Assembly (NCBI RefSeq): GCF_000092285.1
Contig: NC_014100.1
Coordinates: forward strand, 2,232,001 to 2,296,000
Source: Caulobacter segnis ATCC 21756
GTDB lineage: Bacteria; Pseudomonadota; Alphaproteobacteria; Caulobacterales; Caulobacteraceae
Reading direction: 5' to 3'
Length of the DNA stretch: 64,000 nucleotides
Below, in pieces: positions 55,415-64,000 of the stretch. The position numbers and the translations under genes are program-made. Position 1 is the first letter of the stretch, and each line of letters starts with the position of its first letter. Under the pieces are notes generated by a model. It saw only the letters and a program-made list of their open reading frames with translations. It was not told where the DNA came from and ran no database searches.

Positions 55415-56377
55415 ATGAGACATCGAGCCAATCTCCGGGCCCTGCTTCCGGCGCTTCTCCTGCTCACCGGGGCCGCGCCTCCCCCACCCGCCTTCGATCT
55501 CGTGGCCTTGGGCGTCAACGGCGGTGTCGAGGAGCCCACGAGCGCCTATCACATCAGGGCTCGCGGGGCGCCATCGGGCGTGATGTGCGACGTCGGAACG
55601 CTCGCCGCCGGCATCGACCAAGCTCGGCGCCGCGGCCGCTATCCTCGCGCCGCGTCACGAGAAGAGGTCATGACATCGATCAGCGCCTACTTGGTCACCC
55701 ATGCCCACCTCGATCATGTCGCGGGCCTCGTCCTGGCCTCTCCAAACGACACGAAGAAGGACATCATCGCGCTGGCGCCCGTGAACCAGGCGCTTGCGGA
55801 TCACTATTTCAACTGGACGACCTGGCCCAATATGGGCGATCGCGGCGCTTCGCCTCGGCTGGCTCAATATCACTACCGCGACCTTGAACCGGGAGGACTC
55901 CCCACGCCGATCGCCGGGACGGCGATGAGCGTCACCGCCTATCAGCTCTCCCACGCTGGCTCGCCGTCGACGGCGTTTCTGCTCCAAAGCCAATCAGGCG
56001 CCCTGCTATGCCTGGGTGATACGGGTCCCGACGCGGTCGAGGGCTCCACGCATCTGAATGAACTCTGGCGGGCCGTGGCGCCGCTCGTGCGGCAAGGGCG
56101 GCTGCGCGGAATCCTGATCGAGGCCTCCTATCCTGACCCGGTCCCTGACGCCCGGCTCTATGGGCATTTGACCCCGTCATGGCTCGACAAGGAGCTTCAA
56201 AACTTGCGCCGCATGGTCGGCGATGACGCGCGCGTGAAAGCGCTGCCGATACTCGTCACCCACATCAAGCCGGCGCAAACATCGCGATCGAGTCGCGCGG
56301 ACGTAAGCCGGCAACTCAACGACCTCGGCTTTTTCAACTATATCGTCTTGGAGCAAGGCCGGGCGTACGCCCTTTAG
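55415..56377 (+). CDS. Class II 3',5'-cyclic-nucleotide phosphodiesterase, exported
   Basis: The 320-residue protein has a signal peptide (LRALLPALLLLTGAAPPPPAF) and the class II phosphodiesterase metal motifs: THAHLDHVAGLVLASPND, LSHAGSPSTAFLL, CLGDTGPDAVE, YGHLTPSWL and VTHIKPAQ. These bind two metals in a metallo-beta-lactamase fold and hydrolyse cAMP or cGMP. Export places the enzyme in the periplasm, so it would act on extracellular cyclic nucleotides rather than on signalling. It is divergent from the NUP gene, linking it to purine scavenging. Confidence 0.9.
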   Translation: MRHRANLRALLPALLLLTGAAPPPPAFDLVALGVNGGVEEPTSAYHIRARGAPSGVMCDVGTLAAGIDQARRRGRYPRAASREEVMTSISAYLVTHAHLDHVAGLVLASPNDTKKDIIALAPVNQALADHYFNWTTWPNMGDRGASPRLAQYHYRDLEPGGLPTPIAGTAMSVTAYQLSHAGSPSTAFLLQSQSGALLCLGDTGPDAVEGSTHLNELWRAVAPLVRQGRLRGILIEASYPDPVPDARLYGHLTPSWLDKELQNLRRMVGDDARVKALPILVTHIKPAQTSRSSRADVSRQLNDLGFFNYIVLEQGRAYAL

Positions 56378-56532
56378 ACCGGCCAAGTCTCCGCTGAGCG
56401 CCACGCTTCCTAGTCGCGAGCTCTGATCCTGATCAAAAATGAACACTTCCGCGGCTGCGTCGTTGAAGCGTCTAGGGACGTCGCGCTCTGGCCTGCTCAC
56501 CGCGCCTCGCACATCCCCTTCGAGAGAGCGAC

Positions 56533-57171
56533 ATGGAACAGCCTGGCCTTCCTTCGATGTCCCGACGCGGCGTCCTGATCGTCGGCGCGGCTTCCGCGGC
56601 GACGACCGCCGTCCCCGTCCCCGGCGCCGAAGCCGCGGTCGGCGCGACGGACGCGCCGACCCTCGCCAAGGTGGCGCTTGTCGTCAACGGCAAGCCCCAG
56701 GCCCTGACGCTGGACACCCGCACCACCCTGCTGGACGCGCTCCGCGAACACCTGAAGCTGACCGGAACTAAGAAGGGCTGCGACCACGGCCAGTGCGGGG
56801 CGTGCACCGTCATTGTCGACGGCCGTCGGATCAATTCCTGCCTGACCCTGGCGGTCATGCACGAGGGCGACGCGGTCACCACGATCGAAGGTCTGGGCAC
56901 GCCGGACAAACTGCATCCGCTGCAGGCGGCGTTCGTCAAGCACGACGGTTACCAGTGCGGCTACTGCACGCCGGGCCAAATCTGCTCGGCCAAGGCGGTG
57001 CTGGACGAGATCAAGGCCGGCGTCCCTAGCCACGTCACCGCCGACTTGACTGACGCCCCCAAGCTGACCGAGGCCGAGCTGCGTGAGCGGATGAGCGGCA
57101 ACATCTGCCGCTGCGGGGCCTACTCCAACATCGTCGAGGCGATCGCCGACGTCGCGGGAGGTTTGGCGTGA
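56533..57171 (+). CDS. paoA: Aldehyde oxidoreductase iron-sulfur subunit, Tat-exported
   Basis: The 212-residue protein has a Tat-like signal ([25 protein letters not shown]) and two [2Fe-2S] domains: plant-type [20 protein letters not shown] with NSCLTL, and [12 protein letters not shown] with GNICRCGAY. It is the small subunit of a xanthine-dehydrogenase-family trimer, PaoA type, which acts in the periplasm. It overlaps paoB by four bases. Confidence 0.93.
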   Translation: MEQPGLPSMSRRGVLIVGAASAATTAVPVPGAEAAVGATDAPTLAKVALVVNGKPQALTLDTRTTLLDALREHLKLTGTKKGCDHGQCGACTVIVDGRRINSCLTLAVMHEGDAVTTIEGLGTPDKLHPLQAAFVKHDGYQCGYCTPGQICSAKAVLDEIKAGVPSHVTADLTDAPKLTEAELRERMSGNICRCGAYSNIVEAIADVAGGLA

Positions 57172-58118
57172 AGAGCTTTTCGTACGAACGCGCCCGCACT
57201 CCGGCCGAGGCCGCCGCGGCCGTCGCCAGGGATCCGACCGCCCGCTTCATCGCTGGCGGCACCAACCTGCTGGACCTGATGAAGCTTGAGATCGAGACGC
57301 CGCGCCGCCTGGTCGACGTCAACGGCCTGAAGCTGGACAGGATCGAGCCGACCCAGGACGGCGGGCTGCGCATCGGCGCCCTGGTGCGCAACACCGACTT
57401 GGCCGCCGATAAGCGGGTGCGCAAGGACTACGGCGTCCTCTCGCGCGCCTTGCTGGCCGGCGCCTCGGGCCAGCTGCGCAACAAGGCCACCACTGCCGGC
57501 AACCTGCTGCAGCGCACCCGGTGCCCCTACTTCTACGACACCAACATGCCCTGCAATAAGCGCACGCCGGGCGCGGGCTGCTCGGCCATCGGCGGCTTCA
57601 CACGCTCTCTGGCCGTGCTGGGGACCAGCGAGGCCTGCATCGCCACCCATCCCAGCGACATGGCCGTGGCCATGCGCGTGCTGGACGCCAGCGTCGAGAC
57701 CGTCCGCCCCGACGGCGCGACGCGGACCATTCCGATCGCCGACTTCCATCGGCCGCCTGGAAACACCCCGCATATCGAGACGGCCCTGGCGCCCGGCGAA
57801 CTGATCACCGCCGTCACCCTGCCCAAGCCGGTCGGCGGCCTGCACGCCTATCACAAGGTCCGCGACCGGGCCTCTTACGCCTTCGCCCTCGTCTCGGTAG
57901 CGACCATACTGCGCAAGGACGGCTCGGGCCGCGTCGCCCTGGGCGGCGTGGCGCACAAGCCTTGGCGCGTCGAGGCGGTCGAAAGCGCTCTGCCGCGCGG
58001 CGCCAAGGCCGCGGCTGACGGCCTGCTGGCCGGCGCCAAGACCACCTCACAGAACGCCTTCAAGCTGACTCTGGCCGAACGCGCGCTTGGCGCGGCGCTG
58101 GCCCAGGCGCGGAGCTGA
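57168..58118 (+). CDS. paoB: Aldehyde oxidoreductase FAD subunit
   Basis: The 316-residue protein has the FAD-binding motifs [19 protein letters not shown] and [15 protein letters not shown]. It also has the additional cysteines [20 protein letters not shown] that bind a [4Fe-4S] cluster in PaoB. It passes electrons between the iron-sulfur subunit and an external acceptor. It has no signal and is presumably exported by hitch-hiking with PaoA. Confidence 0.92.
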   Translation: MKSFSYERARTPAEAAAAVARDPTARFIAGGTNLLDLMKLEIETPRRLVDVNGLKLDRIEPTQDGGLRIGALVRNTDLAADKRVRKDYGVLSRALLAGASGQLRNKATTAGNLLQRTRCPYFYDTNMPCNKRTPGAGCSAIGGFTRSLAVLGTSEACIATHPSDMAVAMRVLDASVETVRPDGATRTIPIADFHRPPGNTPHIETALAPGELITAVTLPKPVGGLHAYHKVRDRASYAFALVSVATILRKDGSGRVALGGVAHKPWRVEAVESALPRGAKAAADGLLAGAKTTSQNAFKLTLAERALGAALAQARS

Positions 58119-58122
58119 TCCG

Positions 58123-60321
58123 ATGAAGTTCGACACGCCCGCCGCGACCAATCCGATCGACCAGCTCAAGGTGGTCGGCAAGCCCACCGACCGCATCGAC
58201 GGGCCGCTAAAGACCACCGGAACCGCGCCCTACGCCTATGAGCGGCACGACGCCCTGACCGGCGTCGCCTACGGCTACATCCTGGGCTCGGCCATCGCCA
58301 AGGGTCGGATCACCGCGATGGACCTCTCCCGCGCAAGGGCCGCGCCGGGCGTGCTGACCATCGTCACGGCCCAGACCGCGGGCAAGCTGACCAAGGGCGA
58401 CTTCAACACCGCCAAGCTCCTGGGCGGTCCCGAGATCCAGCACTATCACCAGGCCGTCGCGATCGTGGTCGCCGAGACGTTCGAACAGGCCCGCGCCGCC
58501 GCCGCCCTGATCAAGGTCGACTACGCCCGGGCGGCTGGAACCTTCGATCTGGCCGCCGCCAAGGACGGCGCGCCGCCGGCGGGTAAGGACAATCCCGACA
58601 CCGCCGTCGGCGACTTCGACAAGGCGTTCGCCGACGCTCCGGTCAAGCTGGACGAGACCTACACCACGCCAGACCAGGCCCACGCCATGATGGAGCCGCA
58701 CGCGACCATCGCCGCCTGGCAGGGCGACAAGCTGACGGTCTGGACCGCCAATCAGATGGTCGCGTGGGGGCGCGGCGACGTCGCCAAGACCCTGGGCGTC
58801 CCCAAGGACAATGTCCGGCTGGTCTCGCCCTATATCGGCGGCGGCTTCGGTGGAAAGCTGTTCGTCCGCGCCGACGCGATCATGGCCGCCCTGGGCGCGA
58901 AGGCGTCCGGCCGTCCGGTCAAGGTCGCCCTGCAGCGGCCGCTGATGTTCAACAACACACCCCACCGTCCGGCCACCATCCAGCGCATCCGGATCGGCGC
59001 CACGCGCGATGGCAAGATCACCGCCATTGGCCACGAAAGCTGGTCAGGCGACCTGCCCGGCGGCGGGCCCGAGACGGCGACCCAACAAACCCGGCTGCTC
59101 TATGCCGGCGCAAACCGCATGACGAAGCTGAAGCTGGCCACGCTGGACCTGCCGGAAGGCAACGCCATGCGCGCGCCGGGCGAGGCTCCGGGCTTGATGG
59201 CGCTGGAAATGGCGATGGACGAACTGGCCGAGAAGCTAGCCATCGACCCGATCGAGCTTCGCGTGATCAACGACACTCAGGTCGATCCGGAAAAGCCGGG
59301 CCGGCCGTTCTCCCAGCGGCAGCTGGTCGAGTGCCTGCGCACCGGCGCTGAAAAGTTTGGCTGGGCCAAGCGCAGCCCACGTCCGGGCCAGGTGCGGGAC
59401 GGCCGCTGGCTGGTCGGCATGGGCGTAGCCTCGGCCTTCCGCAACAACCTGGTCATGAAGTCTGCAGCCCGCGTGCGGCTTGAAACCACGGGGCAGATCG
59501 TGGTCGAGACCGACATGACCGACATCGGCACCGGCAGCTACACGATCATCGCCCAAACCGCCGCAGAGATGATGGGCGTGCCGCTGCATCAAGTGACGGT
59601 GAAGCTGGGCGACTCCCTGTTCCCTGTTTCGGCCGGCTCCGGCGGCCAATGGGGCGGCAACAGCTCGACCGCCGGGGTCTACGCCGCCTGTGTGAAGCTG
59701 CGCGAGGCGGCCGCCGCCAAGCTGGGACTGGACGCCGCCACGGCCGAGTTCGCCGACGGGCGGGTCAAGGTGGGCAATCAGAGCCAGCCGCTGGCGCGCG
59801 CCGCGGCGGACAGCCCGCTCATCGCCGAGGACGTCATGGAGTACGGCGACCTGGCCAAGACTCACCAGCAGTCGACCTTCGGCGGCCACTTCGTTGAGGT
59901 CGCGGTCGACGGCGTCACGGCCGAGATCCGTATTCGCCGGATGCTGGCCGTCTGCGCCGCCGGCCGGATCCTCAATCCCAAGGCGGCGCGCAGCCAGGTG
60001 ATCGGGGCCATGACCATGGGGGCCGGCGCGGCTCTGATGGAGGAGCTAGTCGTCGACAAGCGGCTGGGCTTCTTCGTTAATCACGACTTGGCCGGCTACG
60101 AGGTGCCCGTCCACGCCGACATCCCGCACCAGGACGTGATCTTCCTGGACGAGACCGACCCGATGTCTTCGCCGATGAAGGCCAAGGGCGTGGGCGAGCT
60201 GGGCATCTGCGGCGTCGCGGCGGCGGTGGCCAACGCCGTCTACAACGCCACTGGCGTGCGGGTGCGGGAATATCCCGTCACCTTGGACAAGCTGCTCAAG
60301 GATATGCCGGCCCTAGCCTGA
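58123..60321 (+). CDS. paoC: Aldehyde oxidoreductase molybdenum-binding subunit
   Basis: The 732-residue protein has the xanthine-dehydrogenase-family molybdenum domains: YIGGGFGGKLFVRAD, GNAMRAPGEAPGLMALEMAMDELA, TDIGTGSYTIIAQ, GSGGQWGGNSST and the catalytic Glu in KAKGVGELGICG. Length equals that of E. coli PaoC. The family oxidises aromatic and other aldehydes to acids. ATG 58123 is chosen because GGAG lies 8 bases upstream; a longer frame from 58087 overlaps paoB. The usual chaperone gene (paoD/xdhC) is absent. Confidence 0.94.
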   Translation: MKFDTPAATNPIDQLKVVGKPTDRIDGPLKTTGTAPYAYERHDALTGVAYGYILGSAIAKGRITAMDLSRARAAPGVLTIVTAQTAGKLTKGDFNTAKLLGGPEIQHYHQAVAIVVAETFEQARAAAALIKVDYARAAGTFDLAAAKDGAPPAGKDNPDTAVGDFDKAFADAPVKLDETYTTPDQAHAMMEPHATIAAWQGDKLTVWTANQMVAWGRGDVAKTLGVPKDNVRLVSPYIGGGFGGKLFVRADAIMAALGAKASGRPVKVALQRPLMFNNTPHRPATIQRIRIGATRDGKITAIGHESWSGDLPGGGPETATQQTRLLYAGANRMTKLKLATLDLPEGNAMRAPGEAPGLMALEMAMDELAEKLAIDPIELRVINDTQVDPEKPGRPFSQRQLVECLRTGAEKFGWAKRSPRPGQVRDGRWLVGMGVASAFRNNLVMKSAARVRLETTGQIVVETDMTDIGTGSYTIIAQTAAEMMGVPLHQVTVKLGDSLFPVSAGSGGQWGGNSSTAGVYAACVKLREAAAAKLGLDAATAEFADGRVKVGNQSQPLARAAADSPLIAEDVMEYGDLAKTHQQSTFGGHFVEVAVDGVTAEIRIRRMLAVCAAGRILNPKAARSQVIGAMTMGAGAALMEELVVDKRLGFFVNHDLAGYEVPVHADIPHQDVIFLDETDPMSSPMKAKGVGELGICGVAAAVANAVYNATGVRVREYPVTLDKLLKDMPALA

Positions 60322-60761
60322 GCGCGTCCGCCCCTTCAGCGATTCCCCGATGACGAAGATCAAGTTCATCGGCCCAGGCGTTCGTGCCGGATCCCGCTGC
60401 AGGCGCTGGACACAGGCCGCTCGACTGTTTGGCCGCCCATCAGGCCCTCCCGTCCTTTACCCCGCTTTACGCCAGGGCCCGCGCTATCCAGCCTAGATTG
60501 CTCGACGAGGCGCTGTGTCGGCGAGTAGCTCCGGGAGCGCCTTCAGCAGAGCGAGACACCCCATGCCACACGCCTCCACGACGGCAGATCCTGATCTGGA
60601 CGCCATTCTGGTGCGCGAAACAGGCGCAGGCCGGACGATCATTCCGACTTGAGCGAATTGGGCTTCTCGTCTGCTTTCGCGGAGGCCCCTGCACTTTCAC
60701 TGGAGCCAGCGCGCGTGGAACATGAGAGCGTCGTCTGGCCCGAGACGCCAAGGAGAACAGC
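60322..60761. other. Intergenic region without a supported gene
   Basis: These 440 bases hold a 48-codon frame at 60350-60496 (MTKIKFIGPGV...) and a longer one at 60384-60725, neither with recognisable features or a good ribosome site. The promoter for the OsmC gene is expected near the right end. No repeat was seen. Confidence 0.5.
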
Positions 60762-61193
60762 ATGAAGATCACTAGAACCGGATCGGCCGCATGGAGCGGC
60801 GGCATCAAGGACGGCAAGGGCTCGATCTCGACCGAGAGCGGGGCCTTGCAGGCCTATCCGTACGGTTTCTCCAGCCGCTTCGAGGGCCAGCCGGGCTCGA
60901 ATCCCGAGGAGTTGGTCGGCGCCGCGCACGCGGCCTGTTTCACCATGGCTTTGTCCCTGGCGCTCGGCGAAGCGGGTCTGCGCGCCGACCAGATGGACAC
61001 GTCCGCCAAGGTGACGCTCGAGCAGGTCGATGGCGGCTACGCGATCACCGCCTCGCACCTGACCCTGAGGGCGAGAATTCCCGGCGCCGACCAGGCGACG
61101 TTCGAGAAGCTGGCCGCCGGCGCCAAGGCGGGCTGCCCGGTCTCCAAGCTTCTGAACGCCGAGATCACCCTGGACGCGGCGCTGGTCGAATAA
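60762..61193 (+). CDS. OsmC/OhrA-family peroxiredoxin
   Basis: The 143-residue protein has the OsmC fold with the two active cysteines, one in GAAHAACFTMALSLAL and one in KAGCPVSKLL, plus the Arg in FSSRFEGQPG. It reduces organic hydroperoxides. AAGGAG lies 8 bases before the ATG. It stands 37 bases before a PNPOx-like gene on the same strand. Confidence 0.93.
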   Translation: MKITRTGSAAWSGGIKDGKGSISTESGALQAYPYGFSSRFEGQPGSNPEELVGAAHAACFTMALSLALGEAGLRADQMDTSAKVTLEQVDGGYAITASHLTLRARIPGADQATFEKLAAGAKAGCPVSKLLNAEITLDAALVE

Positions 61194-61230
61194 GGCCCGC
61201 CGCGGGCGGCAAAGCGATGAAGGACATCTC

Positions 61231-61854
61231 GTGAGCCGATACAGCTTCCTGGACCTCGCCGGCTCGGCGAGCGTCAAAGCCGCCCAGGCCGAGATGGGCG
61301 TCGACCATCTGTGGGCGCCCGGACAAGTCGATCGCCCGATGGAGGCGTTCACCGCCCATGAAGAAGCCTTCATCGCCGAGCGCGACAGCTTCTACATGGC
61401 CAGCGTTTCGGAGACGGGCTGGCCCTACGTCCAGTATCGCGGCGGGCCACCGGGCTTCCTGAAGGTCATCGACGAAACCACGCTGGCGTTCGCCGACTTC
61501 CGGGGTAATCGCCAGTACATCAGCGTCGGCAATCTAGACGCCAATGACCGCGTGGCCCTGATCCTGGTCGACTATCCCCGTCGCGCCCGGCTGAAGATCC
61601 TAGCGCGCGCCGAGCGTTTGCCGCTCGACGCTGACCCGGCGTTGATGGCGCGCGTGTCCAACCCTGGCTATCGCGCCAAGCCCGAACGCATCTTCCGCCT
61701 GAAACTGGCGGCGTTCGACTGGAACTGTCCCCAACATATCGTGCCGCGCTTCACCGAGGCTGAAATCGCCAGCGCCGTCCAGCCGCTGCGCGAGCGACTG
61801 GAGGCGTTGGAGGCGGAAAACCGCGCCCTGCGCGGGCGGCTCGCGGAACGCTAA
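61231..61854 (+). CDS. Pyridoxamine 5'-phosphate oxidase-related flavin protein
   Basis: The 207-residue protein starts at GTG 61231 with AAGGA 8-9 bases upstream. It has the PNPOx-like split barrel (ERDSFYMASVSETGWPYVQYRGGPPGFLKVID, LAFADFRGNRQYISVGNL, RVALILVDYPRRARLKILARAE) and a C-terminal heptad helix (LRERLEALEAENRALRGRLAE). The family binds FMN or F420-like cofactors; the substrate is unknown. It follows the OsmC gene and may belong to the same stress operon. Confidence 0.88.
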   Translation: MSRYSFLDLAGSASVKAAQAEMGVDHLWAPGQVDRPMEAFTAHEEAFIAERDSFYMASVSETGWPYVQYRGGPPGFLKVIDETTLAFADFRGNRQYISVGNLDANDRVALILVDYPRRARLKILARAERLPLDADPALMARVSNPGYRAKPERIFRLKLAAFDWNCPQHIVPRFTEAEIASAVQPLRERLEALEAENRALRGRLAER

Positions 61855-62091
61855 GCGGTGCGCCGATCCAGGAAATCGAGCACGTAGTCCGCGATGTCGC
61901 GCGCGTGGGTCTCGTGCGCGAAGTGTCCGGTAGGCAAGTCGCGGCGTCGCCGTTCTGGGATCGGCGTTCATCGCATCCATCATGTCGCGGAGGACGGAGA
62001 GCGATGCTTCAACGTTCCTGCGACCCTGGCGACCGCGCAGGGGTTTCGACGACTGCTCACCGCGCTCAACAGAGACGCCGGCCCGCACCAT
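61851..62091 (-). pseudogene. C-terminal remnant of an alpha/beta hydrolase, frameshifted
   Basis: Minus-strand frame ending at 61851 reads DLPTGHFAHETHARDIADYVLDFLDRR, the typical end of an alpha/beta hydrolase with its catalytic His. The natural upstream part (LRDMMDAMNADPRTATP) is in another frame, so a frameshift separates them. No nucleophile elbow or N-terminus is found upstream. The stop overlaps the PNPOx-like stop, so the remnant is all that is left. Confidence 0.55.
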
Positions 62092-62129
62092 TCGATCTGG
62101 TCAGACAGAAACCTCGGACGGCGCAGATC

Positions 62130-62924
62130 TCAGATGATCGTCATGCCGCCGTCGACGACAAGGATCTGACCGGTGATATGGCCGCCGGCGTCGGAGGCCA
62201 GCAGCAGCGCCGGCCCCATCAGGTCGATGTCGCCGCCCAGCTTGCCCAGCGGCGTCTGACGCAGCATCGTTTCGCCGTGCTCGCCCAGGGTGACCATGGT
62301 CATCTTGGAGGGGAAATAGCCGGGGGCCAGTGCGTTGACCCGGATGTTCTTTGGGCCCCATTCGGCGGCGAGGGCGCGGGTCATGTTGATCACCGCGCCC
62401 TTGGCGGTGTTGTAGGCGATCGTCCCAAGCTGATCGGGATGATGCCCCTGCAGGCCCTCGATCGAGGCCACGTTGATCACCGCGCCCTTGCCCTGTTTGA
62501 GGAACGCTTCGCGGGCCACCGCCTGGGTCAGCAGGAAGAGCCCGGTGACGTTCAGGTCGATGACCTTGTTCCAACCGTCCAGCGGATGATCCTCCGCAGG
62601 CGCGCCCCAGGCCGCTCCGGCGTTGTTGACCAGGATGTCGATGCGTCCGAAGCGGTCCAGCACCCGCTGAGTGAGCGCCAAGGCCGTTTGCGGCGAGCCG
62701 AGATCCGCCGCGAAGCCTACCGCCGTAACCCCCTTGGCCGTCAGTTGCTCGACGGCGGCGTCCAGTTCGCCCTGCTTGCGCGCCACCAGCGCCAGCGACG
62801 CCCCATACTCTCCCAGAGCGCTCGCGATCTGTACCCCCAGGCCCCGCGATCCGCCCGTCACGATCGCAACCTTGCCCGTCAGGTCGAACAGACCCGCCAG
62901 CGTTCCCCGCTCGATCGCGCTCAT
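62130..62924 (-). CDS. Short-chain dehydrogenase/reductase
   Basis: The 264-residue SDR has the cofactor motif VTGGSRGLGVQIASAL, NNAG at about residue 100, the active-site Ser/Tyr/Lys pattern (VASIEGLQG, then YNTAKGAVINMTRAL) and VNALAPGYFPSKMT. It is probably an NAD(P)-dependent alcohol or 3-oxoacyl reductase; ADLG after the second strand and the Arg after the first glycine loop favour NADPH. It overlaps a small upstream frame by four bases. Confidence 0.92.
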   Translation of the reverse strand: MSAIERGTLAGLFDLTGKVAIVTGGSRGLGVQIASALGEYGASLALVARKQGELDAAVEQLTAKGVTAVGFAADLGSPQTALALTQRVLDRFGRIDILVNNAGAAWGAPAEDHPLDGWNKVIDLNVTGLFLLTQAVAREAFLKQGKGAVINVASIEGLQGHHPDQLGTIAYNTAKGAVINMTRALAAEWGPKNIRVNALAPGYFPSKMTMVTLGEHGETMLRQTPLGKLGGDIDLMGPALLLASDAGGHITGQILVVDGGMTII

Positions 62925-63133
62925 GCCGTGTCCCCCGAAGCCTTGGATGTCTGGCGGATCGCATCAAAGCCCGCCGCCATGAAGCTGGCCATGTGCGTGC
63001 GGATCGACAGGAAGTCGTCCGACGAGCACAGCCCGTTCGACAGTTTGTCCAGGCGTCCGGTGCGGGCCTTGTGGTTGCGAGCGTGAGGACGCTCGGCGCC
63101 ATCCTCAATCGCGGCGTGTTCTGTGCTGCTCAT
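62921..63133 (-). CDS. Small hypothetical protein upstream of the SDR
   Basis: A 70-residue frame ends in TGA overlapping the SDR start (ATGA at 62921-62924), a hint of coupling. The sequence (HKARTGRLDKLSNGLCSSDDFLSIRTHMASFMAAGFDAIRQ) has one amphipathic helix and no known motif. It may be the fragment of a larger lost gene or a spurious frame. Confidence 0.35.
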   Translation of the reverse strand: MSSTEHAAIEDGAERPHARNHKARTGRLDKLSNGLCSSDDFLSIRTHMASFMAAGFDAIRQTSKASGDTA

Positions 63134-63229
63134 CGCGACTCGGGTACCGGCTTCGCCTTGGGCTCGTCAACGCGCCCTTGGGTAAGCGGCGGAAAACCGG
63201 AGAAGCCGATATCGAGCCGCCATCTCCGC

Positions 63230-64000
63230 CTAGACGATCCCTAGATGCGCGCCGGCCAGGACCTTCTCCGCGCCGGTGTCGAACACGGCGCTTGGGCCGA
63301 AGCGCAATGACCCACCGAACTTGGCGCTGCGGGCCATGAAGCTATCGAGGATAGCCTTGCGCTCGGCGGTCCGGGCGAGCCTGGGAAAGCCCCGCGTCTC
63401 CATGTCCTTTGGGCCGCCGCGACCGATCTCGTTGAGGACGATCGGCTCGAAACGCAAGCTGACCAAGCGGCCACGCTCGAAGACGCATTCGGCGAAGACG
63501 CTCTCCCAAGCCGATTGCGGATAGGCGCCCGGTGGCTTTTCCGTTTGGAAGATGAAATTGCCCAGGCCGTACAGGAGCGGCGCGCCGCGGTAGATTTCCG
63601 CGCCCTGCAGGACAGGCGCGCCATGGCCGACGAAGGCGGCGGCGCCGACGTCGACACACCGCCTGGCCAGGTCACGTTGCCAACCCGGAACGTCCTCCAT
63701 CGCCGGCTCCCAGTCGTGATTGTGCTGGTAAGCGATGACGACCTCGGCTGTCCTGCGCGCCTCGGCGATCGCGGCGAGGATGCGCGCGAGATCTTCCGCG
63801 ACGGGCTCGCCGGACGGGCCGCGACGCAGCTCGTTGACGCCTGGGCGCGAGGCAGTCGCCGCGCCCCCATCTCGCACCTTCCCGGTGGCGAACGCGACCA
63901 GCGCGACCGCGCCGACCGGGGACTTGAGGTAGCTTGGGGCGGCGGCGGCGGTGAGATCGGCGCCAGATCCCGCAAAGGCCAGACCTTGACGCTCCAGCGC
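63230..64000 (-). CDS. CapA-family metallophosphoesterase-like protein (partial)
   Basis: The stop is at 63230 and the frame runs off the right edge, so the N-terminus is missing. About 256 residues are seen, with CapA/poly-gamma-glutamate landmarks: VVIAYQHNHDWEP, GAAAFVGHGAPVLQGAEIYRGAPLLYGLGNFIFQ and the substituted edge ALERQGLAFAGSGADLTAA...PVGAVALVAFATG. The His-containing motifs of the calcineurin-like fold are present. A role in capsule or polyglutamate-like polymer is suggested by the family name only. Confidence 0.85.
   Translation of the reverse strand, partial: ALERQGLAFAGSGADLTAAAAPSYLKSPVGAVALVAFATGKVRDGGAATASRPGVNELRRGPSGEPVAEDLARILAAIAEARRTAEVVIAYQHNHDWEPAMEDVPGWQRDLARRCVDVGAAAFVGHGAPVLQGAEIYRGAPLLYGLGNFIFQTEKPPGAYPQSAWESVFAECVFERGRLVSLRFEPIVLNEIGRGGPKDMETRGFPRLARTAERKAILDSFMARSAKFGGSLRFGPSAVFDTGAEKVLAGAHLGIV

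Noticed and set aside
60350..60496. 48-codon frame MTKIKFIGPGV...
   Set aside because: No ribosome site and no recognisable motif; kept only as intergenic note.

Overview
This window is high-GC alphaproteobacterial DNA, most likely from Caulobacter or a close relative in the Caulobacterales. The assignment is an inference. It rests on two very large TonB-dependent receptors, a receptor next to tandem flavin-dependent tryptophan-halogenase-like genes, many Tat-like signal peptides, ATGA-overlapping operons, and short intergenic repeats rich in GANTC, the CcrM methylation site. No rRNA, tRNA, CRISPR array or intact mobile element was found. Signs of decay are a +1 frameshift in an RND efflux pump gene, a +1 frameshift in one halogenase-like gene, a remnant of a tyrosine recombinase and a remnant of an alpha/beta hydrolase.

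Layout. 1-4.5 kb: the end of a TetR regulator, a palindromic operator, an RND adaptor lipoprotein and a frameshifted RND pump. 5.1-7.7 kb: a LysR regulator divergent from an unknown protein and a quinone oxidoreductase. 8.1-19.1 kb: a secreted GH5 glycosidase, a TonB-dependent receptor on the minus strand, and four tandem halogenase-like genes on the plus strand, the second of them degenerate. 19.4-33.3 kb, all minus strand: a complete assimilatory nitrate island. It runs from an outer-membrane porin through the NrtABC transporter, NasT/NasS control, the NarK transporter, NirB/NirD nitrite reductase and NasA nitrate reductase to a siroheme-forming methyltransferase. Structured leaders precede the porin and narK. 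33.7-45 kb: a LytS/LytR-type two-component pair, a tandem NTF2-like secreted protein, a cation/proton antiporter, three alpha/beta hydrolases around an AraC regulator, and a PAS kinase divergent from a FixJ-type regulator plus an orphan receiver. 45-48.9 kb: rutR and a rutBCDA pyrimidine-degradation operon with a near-consensus RutR box. 48.9-56.4 kb: an extracytoplasmic purine nucleoside and cyclic-nucleotide module (adenosine-deaminase-like enzyme, Oar-like receptor, nucleoside permease-family protein, class II cyclic-nucleotide phosphodiesterase). 56.5-60.3 kb: a periplasmic molybdenum aldehyde oxidoreductase (PaoABC type). 60.8-64 kb: OsmC, a PNPOx-like protein, an SDR and a truncated CapA-like protein.

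How the genes may work together. Nitrogen acquisition is the main theme. The nitrate island takes nitrate across both membranes and reduces it to ammonium, probably under NasS/NasT antitermination. The rut operon frees ammonium from uracil. The neighbouring deaminase, permease-family protein and phosphodiesterase could scavenge nitrogen and carbon from extracellular purine nucleosides and cyclic nucleotides. The GH5, receptor and halogenase block looks like a separate locus for taking up and modifying a polymer or aromatic compound, with unknown substrate.
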